DNA of 64,000 nucleotides. Source: Pseudomonas sp. MWU16-30317 (GTDB taxonomy: Bacteria > Pseudomonadota > Gammaproteobacteria > Pseudomonadales > Pseudomonadaceae). Location of the stretch: the NCBI RefSeq assembly GCF_020515695.1, contig NZ_JAIWJA010000003.1:558001-622000 (forward strand), read 5' to 3'. The position numbers and the translations under genes are program-made. How positions within the stretch are numbered: position 1 is the first letter of the stretch; each line of letters begins with the position of its first letter. The notes beneath the pieces are model-generated. The model saw nothing but the letters and a program-made list of their open reading frames with translations, was not told the DNA's origin and made no database searches. Below are positions 58,218 to 64,000 of the stretch, piece after piece.

Positions 58218-58791
58218 GCTCCGCTGCGCTTAAATTGCTGCTGCTGGTGCTGTTGGTCATGCGCAGCACGGTGCTGTCGCCCTGAGTCTCGGCCAGTTGA
58301 ATGCGCTCGACGTACTCGCCACCGCTGATGTCGATGCGGGTAAAGATCTGCTTGAGCAGCAACGAGCGCGGGGTCAATTGCAGCGTCCAGTGCTGGGCAT
58401 CGCCTTGCAGGGCCAGCTCGAAGTCCTTCTGCAACTGGCGGCTGTCGCCTTGCAGCACGGCGAAGAACAGCTGGTTCTGCTCGGCACCGCCACCGCGGCT
58501 GGGCAGTACTTGCCAGCCGCCGGGGTCGCGACGGGCGATCCCGCGGGCGTCGATGCGGTAATCCTGCTGCACCGGGCTGCTCAGCAACCACAGCAGGCCG
58601 TTGGCCTTGGCGAGCACGAAGTTGCCCTTGCTGGTCAGCGGTACCGGCAGCGCACGCAGGTGTTTTTCCTGGATGAACGGGCCGCGCACTACGGTGGGCT
58701 TGCCCAGTTGCTGGCTCAGTTCGTCGATGCTGAATGCCTGGGCCAGGCCGGTCACGGCGAGCAGGGTGATGAGGGTCAACAGGCGGATCAT
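58198..58791 (-). CDS. LolA-like periplasmic carrier protein
   Basis: 197 residues from the ATG at 58791 with a signal peptide (MIRLLTLITLLAVTGLAQA). The mature part is a LolA/LolB-like half-barrel expected to shield a hydrophobic cargo: GPFIQEKHLRALPVPLTSKG near the start, FTRIDISGGEYVERIQLAETQGD near the end. Dedicated LolA paralogues accompany MMPL exporters in aryl-polyene clusters. It would carry the pigment, or its lipid-linked form, across the periplasm to the outer membrane. Overlaps the exporter by 20 bases and the thioesterase by 4. Confidence 0.83.
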   Translation of the reverse strand: MIRLLTLITLLAVTGLAQAFSIDELSQQLGKPTVVRGPFIQEKHLRALPVPLTSKGNFVLAKANGLLWLLSSPVQQDYRIDARGIARRDPGGWQVLPSRGGGAEQNQLFFAVLQGDSRQLQKDFELALQGDAQHWTLQLTPRSLLLKQIFTRIDISGGEYVERIQLAETQGDSTVLRMTNSTSSSNLSAAERADFAQ

Positions 58792-59213
58792 GGCAGGGCG
58801 CGCTCCACGGCATCGATAAAGACTTGCGGCGAGGCCAGCTGCATTTCGCGGCTGTCGATGGCCACGGCGACCTGTACGGTGGTGGCGCGGGTCATGCGCT
58901 CTGCGGTCTGGGCGTCGCTGATCAGATAATTGATTTTCAGGCGGTTCTCCCATTCGACCAGTTCGGCGCGCACGTTCAGGCGCTGACCGAACACCGCGCC
59001 GCGCACGTAGCGCAGTTGCATGTCGATGATCGGCCAGGCGTAGCCCGAAGCGCGCATGTCCACGTAGTTGTGGCCCAGGTGGTCGAGCAGCGCGCAGCGC
59101 GCCACTTCAAGGTATTTGACGTAGTGGCCGTGCCAGACCACGTCCATGCTGTCGACGTCGAAGAACGGCACGAGGATTTCGCTATCGACCTGCAACACGC
59201 CGCGGCTACGCAT
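58788..59213 (-). CDS. 4-hydroxybenzoyl-CoA thioesterase family protein
   Basis: 141 residues, hotdog fold with the family active-site segment VPFFDVDSMDVVWHGHYVKYLEVAR (Asp at about residue 19). Predicted to hydrolyse or edit an acyl-ACP or acyl-CoA thioester in the pathway, for example releasing the aromatic starter or the finished polyene. Its ATG lies inside the last codons of the lyase gene (8-base overlap). The substrate is inferred from context. Confidence 0.83.
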   Translation of the reverse strand: MRSRGVLQVDSEILVPFFDVDSMDVVWHGHYVKYLEVARCALLDHLGHNYVDMRASGYAWPIIDMQLRYVRGAVFGQRLNVRAELVEWENRLKINYLISDAQTAERMTRATTVQVAVAIDSREMQLASPQVFIDAVERALP

Positions 59214-60753
59214 CGAACAGGCTCCAGTGCTGATCGGCGATGCGCTGCAGGCACAGGCGCAGCTCGCCCTCCAGCGCGCGGTCTTCGATCACTGGCGCGA
59301 AGTCTTCGGCCAGTTGCCCGTGCATCTGCGCCAGGGCGGGTGGCAACGGGCGCGCTTGCGGGTCACGACCGCGCAGCCATACGCCTTGATGGGCGGCCAG
59401 CAGCGCGGCGGCGGCGACCTGTTCGGTGAGTTCGAGGCTGCGCAGGGCATCGCGGGCGGCGATAGTGCCCATGCTGACTTTGTCCTGGTTGTGGCATTCG
59501 GTGGAGCGCGAAAACACACTGGCCGGCATCGTGTTTTTCAGCGCTTCGGCGGTCCAGGCGCTGGCGCCGATCTGCACCGCCTTGAAGCCGTGGTTGAGCA
59601 TCGCGCGCTCCGTCGGGGCCCCGGACAGGTTGCTCGGCAGGCCATGGTTGTAACGCACGTCTACCAGCAGGGCCAGTTGCCGGTCGAGCAGGTCGGCGAC
59701 GTTGCCGACCAGGTTTTTCAGGCTGTCCATGGCAAAGGCGATATGGCCGCCATAGAAGTGCCCGCCATGCAGCACGCGCTCGGCTTCGGCGTCGATGATC
59801 GGGTTGTCGTTGGCACTGTTGAGTTCGGTCTCGATGAATCCGCGCAGCCAGCCCAGGCTGTCGGCCAGCACCCCGAGGACGTGAGGCGCGCAACGCAGCG
59901 AATAGCGATCCTGCAAACGGTGCAGGGGCGGCGTCGGCGCCTCGATGGCCAGGTCCTGGCGTAACCAGCGCGCCACCTGCATCTGCCCGGGGTGGGGCTT
60001 GGCGGCGAACAGACGCTCGTCGAAATGCTCGGGGTTGCCTTGCAGGGCGACCACGTTGAGGGCGGTGATGCGGGTGGCCAGCTTGAGCAGGTAGTCGGCG
60101 CGGGCGAACGCCAGGCAAGCGAGGCCAGTCATCACCGCAGTGCCGTTCATGATCGCCAGCGCCTCTTTGGGACGCAGCACCAATGGCTGCCAGCCTAGCT
60201 CGCGATGCACATCGGCGGCGCTGCGGCGCTCACCGTCGAACAGTACGTCGCGCTCGCCGGACAGGGTCGCGGCCACGTAGGAGAGTGGCGTCAGGTCGCC
60301 GCTGGCACCTACCGAGCCCTCTTCGGGAATGATCGGCAGCACGTCGTGTTCGAGAAAGGCGTGCAGACGTTCGAGCAACTCGATGCGCACGCCCGATACG
60401 CCGTGGCACAGCGACTGCAAACGCGCGGCGAGCACCGCGCGGGTGGCGCTGGCGTCGAGGGTTTTGCCCAGCCCGCAACCGTGGAAGGTATACAGATGCC
60501 GCGGCAGCGCCTCGACATGCTCCAGGGGCACCGCCACCACGCACGAGTCGCCATAGCCGGTGGTGACGCCGTAGATCACGCCTTCCTTGTCCAGCAACGA
60601 ATCGAGGAAGCGCGCGCCTTTGGCGATACGTTCACGGTACGGCGCATCGTTTTGCAAGGCGCTAGGGGCCTGCTGTTTGGCGACGGCGAGGATGGCTTCG
60701 ATCGCCAAAGGGGCCTGGCCGAACAGGATCGGCTCATGCTTGGGAGTGGTCAT
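59206..60753 (-). CDS. Aromatic amino acid ammonia-lyase (annotated family: HAL/PAL/TAL)
   Basis: 515 residues. The MIO cofactor triad is Ala150-Ser151-Gly152 in GSVGASGDLTPLSY, and the catalytic Tyr is Tyr61 in YGVTTGYGD, so it should be active. Substrate-selecting positions differ from histidine ammonia-lyase: the HAL Ser-His pair is Phe90-His91 (TFHGCGLG). The HAL Glu of NQEDHVSM is replaced by Gln423 in HNQDKVSM, which is the pattern of Tyr/Phe ammonia-lyases. I infer that it makes coumarate or cinnamate as precursor for the aryl head group. Overlaps the thioesterase by 8 bases and the acyltransferase by 20. Confidence 0.88.
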   Translation of the reverse strand: MTTPKHEPILFGQAPLAIEAILAVAKQQAPSALQNDAPYRERIAKGARFLDSLLDKEGVIYGVTTGYGDSCVVAVPLEHVEALPRHLYTFHGCGLGKTLDASATRAVLAARLQSLCHGVSGVRIELLERLHAFLEHDVLPIIPEEGSVGASGDLTPLSYVAATLSGERDVLFDGERRSAADVHRELGWQPLVLRPKEALAIMNGTAVMTGLACLAFARADYLLKLATRITALNVVALQGNPEHFDERLFAAKPHPGQMQVARWLRQDLAIEAPTPPLHRLQDRYSLRCAPHVLGVLADSLGWLRGFIETELNSANDNPIIDAEAERVLHGGHFYGGHIAFAMDSLKNLVGNVADLLDRQLALLVDVRYNHGLPSNLSGAPTERAMLNHGFKAVQIGASAWTAEALKNTMPASVFSRSTECHNQDKVSMGTIAARDALRSLELTEQVAAAALLAAHQGVWLRGRDPQARPLPPALAQMHGQLAEDFAPVIEDRALEGELRLCLQRIADQHWSLFDA

Positions 60754-61669
60754 CGGCTTTCCAGAAAGGGTAGAAGTTGAACCATTGCTGCGGTGCCTGC
60801 TGGCAATAGTGCTCCAGGCGCTTGGCGTACTGGCCGACCCACTGGGCGATCACCTGATCGCGGTCGTTACGTTTCCACTGCACCTGCTCGGCGAAGGGTT
60901 CGAGAATGACGTGGTAGCGGCCCTGCTGCTTGAGACAGAAAAACAGATTGAGCGGACACTTGAGCAGCCCGGCCAGCAGCCAGGGCCCCTGCGGGAAGGC
61001 GGCTGGCGCGCCAAGGAAGTCGACGCGCACGTGACGGCCGCCATGCAGCGGCACGCGATCGCCGGCGATGGCCAGCCATTCGCCGCGATCCAGGCGCTCG
61101 CTCAGTTGCAGCATCACTGCCGGGTTCAACTCGCTGACCTGGACGAGTCGCAGGTTGGTGGCGCCCGCTTCGCCCAGCAGGCGGTTGAAGCGCTCGGCGT
61201 GGCGGGTATGCACCAACACGTTCATGGTGACCTTTTCACCCAGCTCGGCCAGCGCTCGGCACACCTCCAGATTGCCCAGATGCGCGCCCACCAGCAGTTG
61301 CCCGCGGGCGCCGCGCATGGCCGGACGCAGGTTGGCCGGATCGACGATCTGGATCTGCTCCAGGCGCAGGCGACCGTTCCACACGTCGAGTTTGTCGAGC
61401 AGCGCGTCGGCGAAGGCCATGAATTGCCCGAACACCGAGCGCAGGCTTGGCTGCAGACTCGCCAGCCCGCTACTGACGGCGAGTCGGCGCTGATACTCCC
61501 AGATGCTCTGGCGCGCACGTTTACCGAAGACGAAGAAATACAGGACGATGCCGTACAGAATCGGGCTCAGCAGCCGTCGGCCCAGGAGCTTGACGGCCAG
61601 TGCAGTGAGTTTCATCAGCCAGAAACTGCCGCGCTCCTGATGATCGGCCCAGTGCTTTTGCTCGCTCAT
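60734..61669 (-). CDS. LpxL/HtrB-like acyltransferase of the aryl-polyene operon
   Basis: 311 residues from the ATG at 61669. A hydrophobic anchor lies at about residues 35-50 (LLSPILYGIVLYFFVFG). The lysophospholipid/lipid A acyltransferase core has the H-x4-E type motif GAHLGNLEV (about 130) and the later GDRVP and FPQGPWLLAGLL segments. It probably attaches the polyene acyl chain, or another acyl group, to a lipid or sugar carrier. Starts 4 bases inside the glycosyltransferase gene end. Confidence 0.83.
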   Translation of the reverse strand: MSEQKHWADHQERGSFWLMKLTALAVKLLGRRLLSPILYGIVLYFFVFGKRARQSIWEYQRRLAVSSGLASLQPSLRSVFGQFMAFADALLDKLDVWNGRLRLEQIQIVDPANLRPAMRGARGQLLVGAHLGNLEVCRALAELGEKVTMNVLVHTRHAERFNRLLGEAGATNLRLVQVSELNPAVMLQLSERLDRGEWLAIAGDRVPLHGGRHVRVDFLGAPAAFPQGPWLLAGLLKCPLNLFFCLKQQGRYHVILEPFAEQVQWKRNDRDQVIAQWVGQYAKRLEHYCQQAPQQWFNFYPFWKADDHSQA

Positions 61670-62400
61670 GCCCGTACTCGCCGCCAGAGGATAACCGGCA
61701 AGCGTACGAGCATGCCGAAGAACAGCTTGGCGTGCATCTTGGAGATCAGCGCGTTGTCGTGGAACAGCCGAAAGTGCGACAGGCCGTCGGTGGGGTAATG
61801 CACCTTGGTCGGCAGCCATTGCATCGGCTGGTTGCGCCAGGCCAGGCGCACGAGGATTTCGGGGTCGAAGTCCATGCGCTTGCCCAGCCGGGTGTTGCTG
61901 ATCAGCGGAATCATCACCGCCAGCGGGTACACACGAAAACCACACATCGAATCGAGAATGCGCAGCGACAGGCTGTTGATCCACACCCACACGTGGGTCA
62001 GGTAGCGCGCATACAGGCGGCCCTTGGGCACGCTGGCGTCGTACTGTGGATAACCGCACACCAGCGCGTGCGGATGCTGGCGCGAGGTGTCGAGGAAGCG
62101 TTGGATGTCCTGCAGGTCGTGTTGGCCGTCGGCGTCCACTTGCAGCGCATGGCTGAAGCCCAGGCGTTGCGCTTCATGCAGGCCGGCCATGACCGCGCCA
62201 CCCTTGCCTTGGTTGGCGGCAAGGCTCACCAGCCAGGTGTCGGGCTGCTCGGCCAACGCCTGCAGGACCTCGGCACAGCGCGGGCTGCTGGCGTCGTCGA
62301 CCAGCACGCAGGGCAGGCCGGCGCGCAGCAGTTCGGCGACCACCGCGCCGACAGCCTCTTCATGGTTGTACACCGGGATCACTGCGCAGGGCTTATGCAT
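61666..62400 (-). CDS. Family 2 glycosyltransferase of the aryl-polyene operon
   Basis: 244 residues from the ATG at 62400. GT-A fold: N-terminal CAVIPVYNHEEAVGAVV, the nucleotide-sugar Asp in LVDDASS, and the metal DxD in VDADGQHDLQD (about residue 92). It resembles dolichol-phosphate-mannose-synthase-type enzymes in length and motifs but has no C-terminal membrane domain. It probably adds a sugar to the lipid or aryl carrier of the pigment. Overlaps the ligase gene by 8 bases and the acyltransferase gene by 4. Confidence 0.85.
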   Translation of the reverse strand: MHKPCAVIPVYNHEEAVGAVVAELLRAGLPCVLVDDASSPRCAEVLQALAEQPDTWLVSLAANQGKGGAVMAGLHEAQRLGFSHALQVDADGQHDLQDIQRFLDTSRQHPHALVCGYPQYDASVPKGRLYARYLTHVWVWINSLSLRILDSMCGFRVYPLAVMIPLISNTRLGKRMDFDPEILVRLAWRNQPMQWLPTKVHYPTDGLSHFRLFHDNALISKMHAKLFFGMLVRLPVILWRRVRA

Positions 62401-64000
62401 GCTCGGCCTCGAGGAGGATGCGGCCGCTGGAGCAGGCCGCGCCACCGCTGCGGAAGGTGAAGTAGAGCTTGCCGCGCTCGGCGTCGAATTCCAGTGTCAG
62501 GTCCAGCAGGTCGCCGGGGCGTACCAGTTGCTGGAACTTCAGCACTTCCATGCCGGCAAAACGCGGCGGTATCTGCAGTGCCTGGGCCGCCAGCGCCTGG
62601 GCCCACTGCACTTGCACCACGCCAGGAAGGACAGGCGTACTGGGGAAGTGCCCGCTGAAGTACGCCAGATCCACGGGTACGCGCAGTTGCAGCAGCAGTT
62701 GCTGGCCTGCTTCAACCTGGCTCAGCACCAGCGGCAGTTTTCGCCGCTCCTGGCTGAGCAAGTCATCGATCAGCGCCTGAGGCAGCTTGCCTTGGCTGGT
62801 GAAGGGCAGTTGTTCGAGCAAACGCCAGCGCCGCGGCAGCGCCACGGCTTCGCAATGTTGCGCCAGATGTTCGCGCAGCGCCTGGGTGAGGGCGCGCCGG
62901 CCGTGATTACGCAGGGCTGCAAGACCTTGCGGGCTGAGGACCAGCAACGCGCCGAGCGCGGCGCGGTTGATGTGCACCACGCCCAGGCGCGCGTCCTCGA
63001 CCCAGGGATGGTCGATCAGCGCGTGTTCGAGCATCGGCAGGGAGAGGCGTTTTTCTTCCAGCTTGACGATGCGATCCAGGCGCCCGAGCAGCTGGAAACG
63101 CCCATCCGCCTGGAACTGCACGGCGTCGGCACTGTGCTCTACGTGGCCGACCGGCAGGTACGGGGAGGCGATGCACAGGGCGCCGTCGGCATCCTGGCTC
63201 AATTCGATATCGGCGAAGGCTTGCCACAAGGCATCACGCTGGCGCCAGGCAATACCGCCGGTTTCCGAGCTGCCGAGGATCTCCGTCGGCCGCTGGCCGA
63301 GGCGTTGTTCCAGCACGTCGGCGGTGTCTGCGGCCAAGGCTCCACCTGAAGAGAACACCTGCTTGACCGCGCTCAGGGCTGGCCAGTCGAGGTTGTCACC
63401 CATGCGTTTGAGCAAGGCCGGGCTGGTGACCCAGGCGAACTCGCGATGCTCGCGGCTGGCGCGTTGCAGGTCCTCGGGGAAGGGCAGTTGGGCGCGCCAG
63501 AAGGGCCGGCCGCTGCACAGCGGCCATAACACTCGGAACAGCAGGCCGTAGATGTGCTGAGTGGCGACGCTGCCGATCAGGCAGGCCTGGCCCAGGGTGG
63601 GCGCCCATAACTGTTCGAGGGCCTGCACTTCGTTGGCCAGTTGGCGCAGGGTTTTGTCGATGCGTTTGGGCTCGCCGCTGGAGCCGGAGGTGCACAGGCT
63701 CAGCAGGCACAGGTCGAGGTCCAGCGCGGCCGGCGCTAGCGTCTCATCGGCGTGCACGCTAAGCGCGGGGTCGCTGTCGGTCAGCCACAGGTCGACCGCA
63801 CTTGCCCAGCGGTGGCGGGTCTGCGGTTGCAGGTCGGCGGGCAGCAGCACGCTGACACCGGCACGCCAGGCGCCGAGCAGCGTTACGGCCAGCTCCCCCG
63901 CATCGGCCAGGTGCACGGCCAGGCGCTTGATGCCCCGGCGTTGCAAGGCCGCTGCCAGGCTCAGAGCGCGGCGCTGCAAGGTCGGTTGATCCAGTGCCGG
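62393..64000 (-). CDS. Acyl-CoA/ACP ligase fused to hotdog dehydratase, 5' end outside the window
   Basis: At least 535 residues; the frame stays open to base 64000, so the start is beyond the edge. The N-terminal part is an ANL-family adenylating enzyme with the phosphate loop [30 protein letters not shown] (motif for AMP binding) and [14 protein letters not shown] near the hinge. After about residue 410 comes a separate FabA/FabZ-like hotdog domain with [15 protein letters not shown], whose His is the predicted catalytic residue. In E. coli these are two genes (ApeH and ApeI types); here they form one chain. Activates the aryl acid and supplies a dehydratase for the first extension. Confidence 0.88.
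   Translation of the reverse strand, partial: PALDQPTLQRRALSLAAALQRRGIKRLAVHLADAGELAVTLLGAWRAGVSVLLPADLQPQTRHRWASAVDLWLTDSDPALSVHADETLAPAALDLDLCLLSLCTSGSSGEPKRIDKTLRQLANEVQALEQLWAPTLGQACLIGSVATQHIYGLLFRVLWPLCSGRPFWRAQLPFPEDLQRASREHREFAWVTSPALLKRMGDNLDWPALSAVKQVFSSGGALAADTADVLEQRLGQRPTEILGSSETGGIAWRQRDALWQAFADIELSQDADGALCIASPYLPVGHVEHSADAVQFQADGRFQLLGRLDRIVKLEEKRLSLPMLEHALIDHPWVEDARLGVVHINRAALGALLVLSPQGLAALRNHGRRALTQALREHLAQHCEAVALPRRWRLLEQLPFTSQGKLPQALIDDLLSQERRKLPLVLSQVEAGQQLLLQLRVPVDLAYFSGHFPSTPVLPGVVQVQWAQALAAQALQIPPRFAGMEVLKFQQLVRPGDLLDLTLEFDAERGKLYFTFRSGGAACSSGRILLEAEHA

Overview
The window is chromosomal DNA from a Pseudomonas of the putida/fluorescens lineage. This rests on the GC-rich codon use, the class II PHA locus (phaC1-phaZ-phaC2-phaD and convergent phaIF), the pilMNOPQ-aroKB-damX-gltBD-hemE block, an HBM-type McpQ/McpS-like chemoreceptor, and many intergenic REP palindromes built on a TTCGCGGGCAAGCCTTGCTC core. 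No rRNA, tRNA, CRISPR array, insertion sequence, prophage or integrase gene was seen.

Layout. 1-970: 3' end of opgH, closed by a strong terminator. 1074-3068: an McpQ-like chemoreceptor with a clear FliA-type promoter. 3098-9190 (minus strand): a tightly packed run ubiE-ubiJ-ubiB-hisI-hisE-tatA-tatB-tatC-rsmE. 9328-16891: the PHA region, with the granule-associated phaI and phaF on the plus strand facing phaC1-phaZ-phaC2-phaD on the minus strand. 17127-22143: argS, a SPOR protein, the heat-shock protease hslVU behind a near-consensus sigma-32 promoter, and a DUF971 protein. 22417-29675: priA, rpmE, maeB and mrcA. 29858-38097: pilMNOPQ, aroK, aroB and a DamX-like protein. 38333-45726: glutamate synthase gltBD and hemE. 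45826-49002: an MFS transporter, a divergent LysR regulator and an orphan ParA ATPase.

49015-64000 (minus strand, running off the right edge) is an aryl-polyene type pigment operon of at least 15 genes. Neighbours overlap or nearly touch. It encodes an acyl ligase fused to a hotdog dehydratase, a glycosyltransferase, an acyltransferase, an aromatic ammonia-lyase, a thioesterase, a LolA-like carrier, an MMPL/RND exporter, a 110-residue fragment of a cation/proton antiporter, a halogenase-like flavoprotein, a methyltransferase, a DUF3261 lipoprotein, two ketosynthases, a second dehydratase, a ketoreductase and a small exported protein. The inferred logic is that an aromatic acid is activated, extended by a type II FAS/PKS set and reduced and dehydrated to a conjugated polyene. 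The product is then acylated or glycosylated and exported to the outer membrane. The carrier proteins are not in the window and probably lie just beyond its right end.

The most unusual non-coding structures are two tandem arrays. One between phaD and phaC2 has a 93-bp unit with 186-bp higher-order periodicity. One downstream of mrcA has a 105-bp unit that carries a copy of the last codons of mrcA fused to a REP. The most unusual genes are in the pigment operon: the antiporter fragment, the lyase with a non-HAL active site, and the flavoprotein with halogenase signatures.
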